This document shows positions 11,301 through 17,980 of a DNA stretch of 64,000 nucleotides, in pieces. A model generated the notes under the pieces. It did no database searches, was not told the DNA's origin, and saw only the letters and a list, made by a program, of their open reading frames with translations. The stretch spans positions 1 through 64,000 of the forward strand of contig CAYZDJ010000012.1 in NCBI GenBank assembly GCA_964477265.1. The letters run 5' to 3'. This DNA comes from CAIVPM01 sp964477265. GTDB taxonomy: Bacteria > Bacteroidota > Bacteroidia > Chitinophagales > Chitinophagaceae. How positions within the stretch are numbered: the first letter of the stretch is position 1; the number at the start of each line of letters is the position of its first letter. Both the position numbers and the translations under genes were made by a program.

Positions 11301-12843
11301 TTATAGCAGGGTTTTAAATACCAAATCTGAGTTAATGAGTGATACTACAGTTGGTGCTACTACACCTGCAAACAAAGGTTACTTTATTTTTGTAAGAGGT
11401 GATAGAACAGTTTTACCAACTACAACAGGTACACCTAATGCATTTGCAACAACAGTACTTGCAGCTAAAGGTTTATTGCAAACTGGCGATAAAACATTTA
11501 CTTTTACTGGTACAAGTGGCAATAGCTGGTTAATTGGTAACCCTTATGCATGTCCTGTAGATTTAAGTAGTGGTGTTACATTTAGTGGTATTACCAATGG
11601 CTTCTATGTTTGGGATCCAAACTTAGTTGGTGCATCAACCAACTCTCCTGGTGCTTACACTGCATTTGACAGAACAGACTGGAACAGTGGACCTGTGAGT
11701 GGTAGCACAGATAAGTATTTACAAAGTGGCCAGGCTTTCTTTGTAAAAACTACAAGTGGCAGTGCAAGCCTTACTTTCCACGAGGCAGATAAAACAACTT
11801 CTACACACAATAATACACAAACAACTGGTACAGGAAATGGTTCTACAGACTTGTTTAATGTTAAATTGTTTGCTGTGCAAAGTGGTGCATCAAATACAAA
11901 TGTTGACGGTGTAAGGGCTAAATTTGGTAATTACTCTGGCAGTGTTGATAATGACGATATCACTAAAGTTGCAGGTACCATTGAAAGCATTAGCTTAACA
12001 AGGGGTTCAAGCAATCTTGCAATAGAGGCTCGTCCGTTTATTACAACAACTGATACACTTTTTGTTAAAATGGCAAATATGGTAGTAGGTTCAAATTACG
12101 AGTTCTTTATTAATACCGTGAATTTTGATGCTAGTGTAAGTGGTTGCAAAATCATTGACAACTTCTTAAATACAGAAACTGCTGTAAATTTATCAAGTAA
12201 TACTACTTATCCTTTCAGTATTACAAGTGTTGCAGGTAGCAGTGCTACAAATCGTTTCAGCATTGTATTTACTGGTGCAGGTACATTGCCAAGCAATAAA
12301 TTAAATGTAAGTGCATACAAACAAAACAATAATGTTGTGGTAAACTGGGAAGCTATTGCTGAAACTGGTGTTAATGTTTATAATGTTGAGAAATCAACTA
12401 CAGGCAGCAACTTTGCAATGCTAAGCGAAGCAGCAGCTAAAAATGGTAATGTTACCAATACATACAGTATTGTAGATAAAAACCCAGCTGCTGTTAACTA
12501 CTACAGAATTAAAACCATTAACAAAAACAGCAGTGAGAAATACAGCATAGTTGTTAAGGTTGAAATGAATGGTAAAAATGTGAGCAGCGTAACTGTATAT
12601 CCAAACCCTGTAACAGGCAATACCATTGGCTTACAATTGAATGGTGTGGCTACAGGCGTTGGTACTGTAAGGTTGTTTAATAACATGGGTCAGCTTGTAT
12701 ATACAGAAACAATAAACAATGCAGGCAGCAATGGCAGCATGACAGTTGAAATTAACAAACACCTTGCAGCAGGTACTTACCAATTGCAACTTACAGATGC
12801 AAAAGGAAACAGCTATAAAGAAACAGTGTTGAAAATTAATTAA
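2395..12843 (+). CDS. Giant T9SS-sorted secreted adhesin-like protein
   Basis: About 3,482 residues. The frame opens at 2362, but the ATG at 2395 gives a clean signal peptide (MKKGLLALLLLMCSFFSANA) and is preferred. Numbering from the 2362 ATG: residues 30-1000 are Gly/Thr/Ser/Asn-rich short beta-strand repeats (LTVGGNLTI-like) suggesting a beta-solenoid; about 1035-1560 hold fibronectin-III-like modules (e.g. GLSSGTTYYFRVKA); 1690-2530 are more solenoid; 2532-2720 are Ig-like; about 2724 begins a WIGTANSSYSNAANW module; about 2894 a VERYYHKQFRGWR segment common in large Bacteroidota surface proteins; and 3410 to the end is a type A T9SS sorting domain with VYPNP and a GTYQLQL-type strand. 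It is therefore expected to cross the outer membrane by T9SS and stay at the surface. The ligand is unknown. A PID-CTERM-like gene follows 66 bases later. Confidence 0.9.
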   Translation: MKKGLLALLLLMCSFFSANAATYYSQGTNTFNTTGSTSIWSTNRGGGGSAPSNFTTSGDIFVVQNGSTMTVTGSALTIGAGVKVQIESGGNVATTNALTFNATATFQIDNGGTYTHNNTGTWANLFAGIESFGATSNFIINNAATTGPGTPSTGFGNLTYNATANMNFSGALNDASSSTGKAIQGTLTVAGVSLRLTGATGITALTIGGDLVITTGTLTLGNGTAGGSGGGALNVYVSGNFNMSGGTLDYTATGGTAPYNAYIYFNKSGTATFTKTGGTITAASSSSRNINMVVNSGCTMDFGTNVLDALATTNLNFTVSSGATLKTGNTNGITSGNTASGSIQNLGGSRTFNAGANYEYSGTAAQVTGNGLPSSITGTFKVSNTTAAVTFSQATTVSGQVTVDAGAILATGAFTFTANTTGVAMNGSFQLDQGSWATGSATWTYGSTTGTLIFNNSSGSYVVNSDVWWPSSNGPYNVTVQNGGGVTMNVSRTVPTTGSTGTFKIVSGSVAGSALTLNGTAQLNGGSFSTAPIYGSSSTLNYNSGGTYGRTSEWSATGAGTIGTTAGYPNNVTLTNSTTLNLPNGSNNARACNGNLDIGSGSSVYADYSSGNVNLIVAGNLVLAGNLSLGSGVGGDFNLGGNWTHTTGTFTPNSRAVVLNGTSTQTITKSGGETFDYVTINKSSNNVALASAITINQTLTFTSGKLDLGANNLTFGTSASTSGASSSNYIVTSSTGKVLRSISSGGSSFAFPIGRSTSTYNPVTITNTGASTSIYTVGVAATTYSPSADGANAEWSITSGTSTTSTFAFSWTTADAGANLTASPSSGASFSYNGSSWNTTGGATVTGTPNVTTESGITSANTIWTVAKIAAVPDVALADNAGGQVATGNIVRNTTGNIIYNFQLGVTTANATLTAVSFSTTNSASDVTNYKLYYATSNSFGSASQLGSSITTSLGTGSHTFSSLSQTINSGTTGYFWITTDVPSGATLGNTIAVSAITTSDVTFGSANKTGSTSAGGTQTFIAAPTVTTNAATSVATTSVALNGTVNANANSTTASFDYGTTISYGTNIAADQSPVTGTSNTAISKTISSLGTNTLYHYRAKGANSAGTTNGSDVTFTTLSNAPTVGTGNSITSTGFTANWTAPTNDGSETYTFTVEVDDDNAFGSVNATYSSISSGTTSQAVTGLSSGTTYYFRVKAVNAGGNSAWSSVSSGVTTNSAVAPTVSTASISSITVNSASGGGNVTNDGGDAVTARGVVYNTSGSPTLADNFTTDGTGTGTYSSSLTSLSTNTTYYVKAYATNGVGTSYGSEVSFTTLAAEPATASTVAFGTKTTTSMVVNFTGGDGGRRVVYVKQGGAVSYTPTDGTSPSGVNAAFGSGTQFGTGNYAVYDGTGTTVTVTGLSANTTYHIAVYEYNNNSASSPNYYATAGTGNATTYNPTVTTTGSLSAFGNIVTGSNSSSQSYTVAGTELVSSITVTAPTGFAISLDDADYSVNPIVLTRNGSDAVPTTTIYVRFSPGSANGANSGNVTNAATSATTQNVAVSGNALAAEPTTNGSVSFGTVTSTSIIVNLPSVGDGSNRIIVVKAGSAVDASPSDASTYSASATFGSGTQIGSGNYVVYNGTGSGSSLVTVGGLTSATTYHFAVFEYNVGTGTSQNYLTSGNATGSQATAAASNATDAFRTAATGNWNSTSTWESFTNSSWIPATLTPDASASAISILNGHTVTVPNGQSISADDITVNTTGQITIASGGTLTVANGAAAPDITVNGTLVNSGTLTMTGTGTVTGSGSSYQHNIDNATIPTFTWGTGSTLNITGLVTASTSGTNITGIGSAYNIIYNCTSQQLNTSGYTVLSGAAMSVANNLTIQSTGAGNMLLASGNQTTVTVSGAYSQTGGTVWIARNASGVRGLTVVGNTSITGGTLDIDAVGGSNTYTLTVGGNLTVGSGATLQASFGTRQLIFNGSSNQDFTIDGTYTSTGIAVSVTGAGGVTLQSNASIATSLTLTSGNFTVAASKTLTINSGATVSIAGSRTLTIAGTVTNSTTTAWTVTGAVSVSNGGKYQHNINAGTIPTATWNTGSTCEITGITATTPAGGLGQSFHHFTWNCSGQTSTVNIVGALTTINGDFTVMNSATGNGLRLTNTTTTLTVGGNLNITAANGVNAKLDLATTGGAMTLKVAGNITISATGTGVAQILRNAGTGTIVFNKATGTQTFSNNYASGINTNTIVWNIGDATTSNTVQLSSDMALNATSTIVVFNGSTLDCGTQVISSGTSVTVNSGGTLKVGSLNAGGAIAGNIAAATVTLNSGSTVEYNGAGAQFATARTFSNLTVNNGSTLTLSGNVIATGTLALTSGKVVTGSNTMTVGASGAAGSVTGASSSNYVNGNLQLYVNNTATPTATFAIGDASNYTPVTVAFNGTTSGSGSLTASTTSGAHASIASSGINSSKMVNRYYTLTNSGIAGFTSYAPTFTFISGDILGGANTAAFVVRKHNGSAWSTTTTGTLTSTTSQATAVSSFSDFAIGEANTLTVDTDPSNATVCQTATNITFTSSSPSTPSPTIQWQENNGGGFANISNGGIYSGATTGTLTLASVTTGMNGYTYRAVFTNINGTVNSNSATLAVSATSVGGTASSNQTFCTGSTPSDVTLSGNTGSVTKWQYSSDAGFTSPTDISNTTTTLVGATDISNTTTRYYRAVVTSGVCAAANSSSVLITVNANGTWIGTANSSYSNAANWCGGVPASNADIIVNSNTPNNVTLTANTTVNNITMNDTLYLGGNKLTVNGAISGSSTVLSGTNTSSLEYGGSGSSTISFNQGTDGSILNPTTGTNSIKDLTVSGSGSLTLSNKVNVFDGLNVTAGTLNTGDNLVLRSTSSNTSYVGPVGGTINGQVTVERYYHKQFRGWRMATAPVSYRGIADTATKNYSVWKNWQNDFGYTNNYGTRFGGPVTPTSDNGLDDLANSANLLTYNTSGAGSYSRVLNTKSELMSDTTVGATTPANKGYFIFVRGDRTVLPTTTGTPNAFATTVLAAKGLLQTGDKTFTFTGTSGNSWLIGNPYACPVDLSSGVTFSGITNGFYVWDPNLVGASTNSPGAYTAFDRTDWNSGPVSGSTDKYLQSGQAFFVKTTSGSASLTFHEADKTTSTHNNTQTTGTGNGSTDLFNVKLFAVQSGASNTNVDGVRAKFGNYSGSVDNDDITKVAGTIESISLTRGSSNLAIEARPFITTTDTLFVKMANMVVGSNYEFFINTVNFDASVSGCKIIDNFLNTETAVNLSSNTTYPFSITSVAGSSATNRFSIVFTGAGTLPSNKLNVSAYKQNNNVVVNWEAIAETGVNVYNVEKSTTGSNFAMLSEAAAKNGNVTNTYSIVDKNPAAVNYYRIKTINKNSSEKYSIVVKVEMNGKNVSSVTVYPNPVTGNTIGLQLNGVATGVGTVRLFNNMGQLVYTETINNAGSNGSMTVEINKHLAAGTYQLQLTDAKGNSYKETVLKIN

Positions 12844-12909
12844 AAATAAATATTAGAAAATATTTCATCACATATATCTTCGCAGCCTACAAGCTAAGTA
12901 TAAAGGAAG

Positions 12910-13125
12910 ATGATAAACTTTAAAATTATGAAACAAGTAAATAAAAGAACAAAGGTGATAATGTTGGCAATGTTTATGGCATTAGCTGTTCCTACAGTAG
13001 TATTTTGTCAACCACCGCCAGATGCTAATGAAGTAGATTCTCCAATTGATGGTGGTATATCGTTATTGGTTGCTGCAGGTGCATTGGCAGGAGCTAAAAA
13101 AGTAAGAGACGCTAGAAAAAAATAG
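12910..13125 (+). CDS. PID-CTERM-like small secreted protein
   Basis: The 71-residue frame has an N-terminal signal (VIMLAMFMALAVPTVVFCQ), a short Pro-rich mature part (PPPDANEVD) and then PIDGG, a hydrophobic stretch (ISLLVAAGALAGA) and a basic tail (KKVRDARKK). The order PID motif, hydrophobic segment, basic end is that of the PID-CTERM sorting signal described for short Bacteroidota proteins, and almost nothing lies between signal peptide and sorting tail. A second ATG at 12928 (codon 7) could be the real start. It lies 66 bases after the giant adhesin on the same strand and is followed by a hairpin terminator, so the two probably form one unit. Processing enzyme and role are unknown. Confidence 0.8.
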   Translation: MINFKIMKQVNKRTKVIMLAMFMALAVPTVVFCQPPPDANEVDSPIDGGISLLVAAGALAGAKKVRDARKK

Positions 13126-13155
13126 TCTCTTTAAAATAGAATTTTTAAAAGCATT

Positions 13156-13182
13156 AAGGCTGCTCCTTTAAAGGGCAGCCTT
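13156..13182 (+). terminator. Hairpin terminator after the adhesin/PID-CTERM unit
   Basis: AAGGCTGC (13156-13163) pairs with GCAGCCTT (13175-13182); the inner CCTTTAAAGG is itself palindromic, so the stem is longer with one bulged T. T-rich sequence follows. It begins 30 bases after the stop codon of the small gene. Confidence 0.7.
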
Positions 13183-13247
13183 ATGTATTTTACTAATGTC
13201 TTGTTTTAAATATAACAAACAAGTCTGCTAAACCCTTTTTTGTATAA

Positions 13248-13800
13248 TCTTGTTCAATCTGTGCTATCTGTGTTGAATATGAAAAAACTAGATGTGTTTA
13301 GCTTGGATTTTATATTAGTGCAAAGGCATCTAAATATTTTTTTGGTTATGAGATTTTGTATTTGAATTAGAACACGGATGACACGAATTTAAACGATTTG
13401 AAAGATTTTATGCCAAGCGAAAATATACTTCACAATATAGAATAAAGGCGAATTAAATAGTATTGAAGAATATCAGTTTTTATTTTAATAAAATCTTATT
13501 CAATCTGTGTTATCCTTTTTCAATATGAAAAAATTAGATGTGTTTAGCCTGGATTTTATATTAGTGCAAACGCATCTAAATATTTTTTTGGTTATGAGAT
13601 TTTGTATTTGAATTAGAACACGGATGACACGGATTTAAACGATTTGAAAGATTTTATGCCAAGCGTAAATATACCTGACAATATAGAATAAAGACAAGTT
13701 CAATAGTATTGAAGAATATCAGTTTTTATTTTAATAAAATCTTATTCAATCCGTGTCATCCGTGTTGAATATGCAAAAAACTAGATGTGTTTACCCTGAT
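13248..13800. repeat. Tandem 246-bp repeat, two copies plus a partial third
   Basis: Two nearly identical units, about 13248-13494 and 13495-13740, and the start of a third (to about 13800) follow at a period of 246-247 bases; GATGTGTTTA, for example, recurs at 13291, 13537 and 13784. Each unit carries facing AATCTGTG...GTGTT and AACACGGATGACACG words and, nested inside, TAGATGTGTTTA facing CAAACGCATCTA, so each can fold into a nested hairpin. No frame is open across it. Confidence 0.85.
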
Positions 13801-13832
13801 CAAAGTTTAAAATTTGTGCTTTGCTGAAGAGT

Positions 13833-14008
13833 AGGCTTCTTTTATAATAGATTTAGACAATTCCAATGAAAGTCATTGCTAGATTGGGTTCATGTCCAAC
13901 GAAGCAATCTATTTTCATTTTATAAACAAAAAAGATAGCTTCGTTCCTAGCAGTGACGTACTATATTACTTTTCAAACACAAATAAAAATCTATTACGAA
14001 AGAGGTAT
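13833..14008. mobile_element. MITE-like element, copy 2 (inverted, diverged)
   Basis: A region of about 176 bases bounded by imperfect inverted ends (AGGCTTCTTTTATAATAGATT and AATCTATTACGAAAGAGGT). Its internal block 13872-13910 matches the reverse complement of 32478-32516 at about 36 of 39 positions, so it is a diverged, oppositely oriented copy of the element at 32379-32556. It has no coding capacity and no transposase is nearby. Confidence 0.65.
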
Positions 14009-14028
14009 AGTTAATTATGTTGTAATGG

Positions 14029-15456
14029 TTAGTCAATATTTTCCATAGCTTTTGCCATGCTTAACATTTCAGTTTCTTTATAATGCTTACCCATAATTTG
14101 CAAGCCAAAAGGCATACCATTACTGTGTTTAAACTTACTTATGCATATTGCTGGAATACCTACAAGGTTTGAAAAAACAGTATATAAATCTGCTAAATAC
14201 ATAGCAACACTGTCATTGCTTTTTTCACCAATTTTAAATGCAGTTGTAGGCACAGTTGGTGATAATATGGCATCATAATTTTCAAAAACCTTTTTTGTAG
14301 TATTGCTTAGCAATTGACGTACTTGCTGTGCTTTAGTAAAGTAGGCATCAAAATAACCCTCACTTAAAACATATGCACCAAGCATAATTCTGCGTTGCAC
14401 TTCTTTGCCAAAACCTTCGCTGCGTGTTTGCTTATACATAGCCTGTAAGCTATCAAAGTTGCCAGTAGCTCTGTAACCATATTTTACACCATCAAAGCGT
14501 GCAAGATTGCTGCTTGCTTCGGCAGTTGTTAAAACATAATATGTAGGTATAGTTTCATCGAGCAAATCAAATTCTACTGCCTCAACAGTATGACCATTTT
14601 GCTTTAATATCTCAAAATATTTTTTTATGGCAGTTGCCATTTCTTTATCAAGCCCTGCGTGTTCAACAGCTTGCTTAAAATAAGCAAACTTGTATTTTTT
14701 ATCTGTTGATAATTGTACAGAATAAGCTGGCACTTCTTGTTGCGATGCAGTACTGTCAAAATCATCAGCACCAGCAATTACTTCAAGTGCCAATGCAGTA
14801 TCATCAACATTTGTAGCAAAAATTCCTATCTGGTCAAATGAAGATGCATAAGCAATTAAACCATATCTGCTGATTCTGCCATAAGTAGGTTTTAAGCCTA
14901 CAATGCCACAAAAATCTGCTGGCTGACGAACACTTCCACCAGTATCACTTCCAAGCGAAATCATGCTCATATTCATTTGCACAGCTACTGCACTGCCACC
15001 ACTACTACCACCAGGCACACGAGTTTCATCAATGCCATTTTTAATAATGCCATAAAAAGAATTTTCACTACTACTACCCATTGCAAATTCATCACAATTA
15101 TTTCTTCCAATGATAATAGCACCTTCCTGCAATAACTTTTCTACAGCAGTTGCATTGTAAACAGCAGTATAATTTTCTAATATTTTAGATGCAGCTGTTA
15201 CCTTATGATTTTTATAGCAAATAACATCTTTAATAGAAACAACAACACCATGTAGCTTGCCAGTTGGTTTTCCTGAAAGCCTTTCTGCATCAAGGTTTGC
15301 AGCTTGCTGCAAGGCATCTTGCTCAAATACTTCTACAAATGCGTTTAAGTGTTTATACTTTTCAATTTGCTGTAGGTAAAATTTTACTGTATCAACACAA
15401 CCTGTTGGGTTTTGCTGCAAGTAGTTATGGTATTGTTTTATATTAGTAAACTGCAT
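14029..15456 (-). CDS. gatA: Asp/Glu-tRNA amidotransferase subunit A
   Basis: This 475-residue amidase-signature protein has the Ser-cisSer-Lys catalytic triad at Lys76 (SIKDV), Ser151 (GGSSGGS) and Ser175 (DTGGSV), with the spacing known for GatA. The GIVGLKPTYGRISRYGL stretch and full length point to GatA rather than a general amidase. Within GatCAB it hydrolyses glutamine and passes ammonia to GatB, which amidates misacylated Glu-tRNAGln or Asp-tRNAAsn. gatC is about 40 kb away at 55064 and no gatB is in the window. It begins 81 bases after tatC on the same strand. Confidence 0.95.
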   Translation of the reverse strand: MQFTNIKQYHNYLQQNPTGCVDTVKFYLQQIEKYKHLNAFVEVFEQDALQQAANLDAERLSGKPTGKLHGVVVSIKDVICYKNHKVTAASKILENYTAVYNATAVEKLLQEGAIIIGRNNCDEFAMGSSSENSFYGIIKNGIDETRVPGGSSGGSAVAVQMNMSMISLGSDTGGSVRQPADFCGIVGLKPTYGRISRYGLIAYASSFDQIGIFATNVDDTALALEVIAGADDFDSTASQQEVPAYSVQLSTDKKYKFAYFKQAVEHAGLDKEMATAIKKYFEILKQNGHTVEAVEFDLLDETIPTYYVLTTAEASSNLARFDGVKYGYRATGNFDSLQAMYKQTRSEGFGKEVQRRIMLGAYVLSEGYFDAYFTKAQQVRQLLSNTTKKVFENYDAILSPTVPTTAFKIGEKSNDSVAMYLADLYTVFSNLVGIPAICISKFKHSNGMPFGLQIMGKHYKETEMLSMAKAMENID

Positions 15457-15537
15457 TGAAAAAATCAGTTATAATTCAAAATCTAAATATTTCGTAAGCC
15501 CGGTTTTAGGTTAATCATTCTCTTTAGCTGCTAATCA

Positions 15538-16371
15538 TTATTCCCATTCAATAGCTTTTGTTTCTTTTTTTTCTACCCTTTTGCACACAATAATTCCCAC
15601 TTCATATAGCAACACTAATGGCACACTACAAATAATTTGGCTAAACATATCAGGTGGTGTAATAATACCTGTAATTACAACAATAATAAGTATTGAATAC
15701 TTCCTGAATTTTTTTAAAGATGTTGCACTCACTATTCCAACTTTTGCAAGAAAGAATAATATCAGAGGTAACTGAAAAGCTAAGCCACAGCCCAATGTTA
15801 AAGGTAAAACAGTATTGAAATAACTATTGATGGTGGGTTGGTTAAGTACATTATCTGCTAAAGAAAAGTTTGCAAAAAAGTTAATTGTGTAAGGGCTTAA
15901 AACAAAATAACCAAAACCAATTCCTAAAAAGAAAAGAAGCGAAACCCAAAAAATTACACCACGCGTATTTTTAATTTCTTTTGTGTTAAGTGCTGGTTTT
16001 ATAAATTTCCAAAATTGCCACAGAATGTAGGGAAATGCAATAACAAAGCCACCAATTACAATTACATCTAAATACACATCAAACTGGCCTGTGATAGTAT
16101 TACTCCTTAAATCAAGGTGAATTTCCTTCATGCAAAACTTGTTGCCAAAGCCAAGGTAGTTACTAAGCTTGCATAAATATCTGTAAGTTGGAAAGTCTGG
16201 TTTTGTTGGTCCTAGTAAAATTTTCTGAACAATAAAATCATTATAGATAACAACGAAAACAGAACCAATTGCAGTAGCAATGGCAGCCCTGAACAAATGC
16301 ACACGCAAAGCCTCTAAATGCTCCACAAATGTCATTTCTGCCTGTTCGTTGCTGTTATTTTTTGTTGCCAT
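15538..16371 (-). CDS. tatC: Sec-independent translocase subunit TatC
   Basis: This 277-residue polytopic membrane protein starts with a hydrophilic stretch holding MTFVEHLEALRVHLFRA, the conserved cytoplasmic N-terminus of TatC that helps bind twin-arginine signal peptides. Several hydrophobic segments follow, with the typical FWKFIKPAL and GITPPD motifs (the latter near residue 237). TatC is the receptor core of the twin-arginine system for folded proteins. It lies downstream of tatA, with a strong hairpin between them, and upstream of gatA. Confidence 0.95.
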   Translation of the reverse strand: MATKNNSNEQAEMTFVEHLEALRVHLFRAAIATAIGSVFVVIYNDFIVQKILLGPTKPDFPTYRYLCKLSNYLGFGNKFCMKEIHLDLRSNTITGQFDVYLDVIVIGGFVIAFPYILWQFWKFIKPALNTKEIKNTRGVIFWVSLLFFLGIGFGYFVLSPYTINFFANFSLADNVLNQPTINSYFNTVLPLTLGCGLAFQLPLILFFLAKVGIVSATSLKKFRKYSILIIVVITGIITPPDMFSQIICSVPLVLLYEVGIIVCKRVEKKETKAIEWE

Positions 16372-16385
16372 TTAAACTATAAAAT

Positions 16386-16414
16386 AAAACCTCGCAAATT
16401 AACTGCGAGGTTTT
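16386..16414 (-). terminator. Hairpin between tatA and tatC
   Basis: AAAACCTCGCA (16386-16396) and TGCGAGGTTTT (16404-16414) form an 11-bp perfect stem with a 7-base loop, followed on the minus strand by TTTTATTTTA. It looks like an intrinsic terminator placed after tatA and before tatC, so tatC may depend on read-through or its own start. Confidence 0.75.
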
Positions 16415-16437
16415 AAACAATCTTGTTTTAAGATATA

Positions 16438-16653
16438 TTAATTTTCTTTTTTAGGTTGGTCGTTGCCAGAGTTTTCTATTTCTTTTTTCACATTATTCTT
16501 TGCATCATTAAACTCTCTGATTCCCTTACCCAAGCCTCTCATCAATTCAGGTATTTTTTTGCCACCAAACAATAAAAGCACAATTACCAATATAACAATC
16601 ATGTGTTCCATTGATAATGCTAAAATTGTAAAACCAAAAATTGATGTGGTCAT
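16438..16653 (-). CDS. tatA: Twin-arginine translocase subunit TatA
   Basis: A 71-residue protein with one N-terminal hydrophobic helix, the FGGKKIPELMRGLGKGIREF amphipathic helix of TatA/TatE, and a short charged tail (KKEIENSGNDQPKKEN). TatA oligomers help form the transient pathway for folded Tat substrates. A second possible start is Met15 (16611), but an N-terminal extension before the helix occurs in Bacteroidota TatA, so the longer form is kept. It lies 32 bases after rplS. Confidence 0.9.
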   Translation of the reverse strand: MTTSIFGFTILALSMEHMIVILVIVLLLFGGKKIPELMRGLGKGIREFNDAKNNVKKEIENSGNDQPKKEN

Positions 16654-16685
16654 AAATATTTTTTTTAATGAATGTAAAGATAAAA

Positions 16686-17039
16686 CTATTTAACTCTTTT
16701 CTCTTTAATTCTTGCAGATTTACCAAATCTTTCACGTAAGTAAAATAATTTAGCCCTGCGAACTTTACCTACTTTATTTAAAACAATGCTGTCAACATTT
16801 GGAGATAAGAAAGGAAATAACCTTTCAACACCAACGCCATCGCTTATTTTACGAACTGTAAAAGATGCTGTAGCACCAACGCCCTGAAGCTTTAATACAT
16901 CGCCTCTAAAGCTTTGAATACGTTCTTTACCACCTTCAACAATTTTATAGTTTACAGTAATATTATCACCTGCTTTAAACTTTGGGTGATTTCTTTGTGT
17001 TGTTAATTGTTCGTGAACAAATTTTACTGCTGCTTGCAT
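16686..17039 (-). CDS. rplS: 50S ribosomal protein L19
   Basis: 117 residues from MQAAVKFVHEQL to KEKRVK, with the L19 motifs FKAGDNITVNYKIVEG, RIQSFRGDVL and RRAKLFYLRE. L19 sits at the 30S-50S interface. The frame is open back to an ATG at 17102, but the extra 21 residues are not L19-like and the longer start lies upstream of a consensus promoter (17073-17103), so the start at 17039 is preferred. tatA follows 32 bases later. Confidence 0.95.
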   Translation of the reverse strand: MQAAVKFVHEQLTTQRNHPKFKAGDNITVNYKIVEGGKERIQSFRGDVLKLQGVGATASFTVRKISDGVGVERLFPFLSPNVDSIVLNKVGKVRRAKLFYLRERFGKSARIKEKRVK

Positions 17040-17072
17040 AACAAAAATATTTAATCCAATTTTTTTGGACGG

Positions 17073-17103
17073 CAAAAGTAGGGTTTGAAAACTATTTGGC
17101 AAA
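17073..17103 (-). promoter_or_regulatory. Bacteroidota-type promoter for rplS
   Basis: On the minus strand, TTTG (17103-17100), exactly 19 bases, then TACTTTTG (17080-17073) match the Bacteroidota consensus TTTG-N19-TAnnTTTG. The expected transcript start is about 17066, some 27 bases before the rplS start codon. Confidence 0.75.
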
Positions 17104-17143
17104 TATTTTTTGCTGTGTTAATTAGTTTTTTAGCAAAAAATTC

Positions 17144-17827
17144 TTATTCAACCTTCCAATCAATGGGTTCAATGCCATTATTTGCCAGGTATTCATTGGT
17201 TTTACTAAAATGTTTGCAGCCATAAAAACCTCGCTCTACGCTAAAAGGACTTGGATGTGCAGATTGCAAAACAAGGTGTTTAGCAGTACTTATTAATGAA
17301 ATTTTATCTTGGGCAAACTTACCCCACAATATAAAAACTATGTTTCTCTTTTGTTCAGAAATAGTTTTTATAACGGAGTCTGTAAAGTTCATCCAGCCAA
17401 TTTTACTATGGCTTGCAGGTTCATTGGCACGCACAGTTAGTATTGCATTCAGCAACAATACGCCCTGATTTGCCCAATTTGTTAAATCTCCATTTTGAGC
17501 AATTGGCAAGCCAATATCATTATACAATTCTTTAAAAATATTTATAAGGCTTGGTGGTGGTTTAATGCCTTTAGGCACACTAAAACTTAGGCCCATTGCC
17601 TGTTGTGGATTATGATATGGGTCCTGACCCAAAATAACAACCTTAACTTTATTGAATGGTGTTTTTTCAAAGGCATTAAATATTTCGCTGCCTTTTGGGT
17701 AAATAACCTTGCCTGCACTTTTTTCAGTTTTTAAGTGATGAATAAGTTGTTTAAAGTAGTCTTTGTTAAACTCCTCCTTCAATACTTCTTTCCATGATGA
17801 TTCTATTTGAATATTGGCAGCACTCAT
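17144..17827 (-). CDS. ung: Uracil-DNA glycosylase (family 1)
   Basis: This 227-residue protein carries both family-1 signatures: the water-activating loop GQDPYHNPQQAMGLSFSVP, with catalytic Asp69, and the DNA-intercalation loop HPSPFS, with His191. It removes uracil from DNA to start base-excision repair in the cytoplasm. Length and motif spacing are normal. It is upstream of rplS on the same strand, but rplS has its own promoter in the gap. Confidence 0.96.
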   Translation of the reverse strand: MSAANIQIESSWKEVLKEEFNKDYFKQLIHHLKTEKSAGKVIYPKGSEIFNAFEKTPFNKVKVVILGQDPYHNPQQAMGLSFSVPKGIKPPPSLINIFKELYNDIGLPIAQNGDLTNWANQGVLLLNAILTVRANEPASHSKIGWMNFTDSVIKTISEQKRNIVFILWGKFAQDKISLISTAKHLVLQSAHPSPFSVERGFYGCKHFSKTNEYLANNGIEPIDWKVE

Positions 17828-17980
17828 TTGTTATAATTGATTCAGCAAGTATCAATGTTTTTTATTTTTTAAACAAATCAATTTCACACTTTGCAAATAC
17901 TTTATTATTGAAGCCTAAATACTTTTTTGTATAGATGTAATATTATTATTTGCACATATACAAATGAAATACTTAACTAA

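Noticed and set aside
12910..13125. T9SS sorting domain on the small protein
   Set aside because: There is no YPNP/beta-sandwich sorting domain; the tail is a PID motif, hydrophobic segment and basic end.
13833..14008. tRNA or small RNA gene in the repeat region
   Set aside because: No cloverleaf arms or GGTTCRAATCC T-loop; it matches the inverted MITE-like element instead.
17040..17102. Longer rplS start at 17102
   Set aside because: The additional residues are not L19-like and the longer start lies upstream of a consensus promoter, so it would not be transcribed from it.
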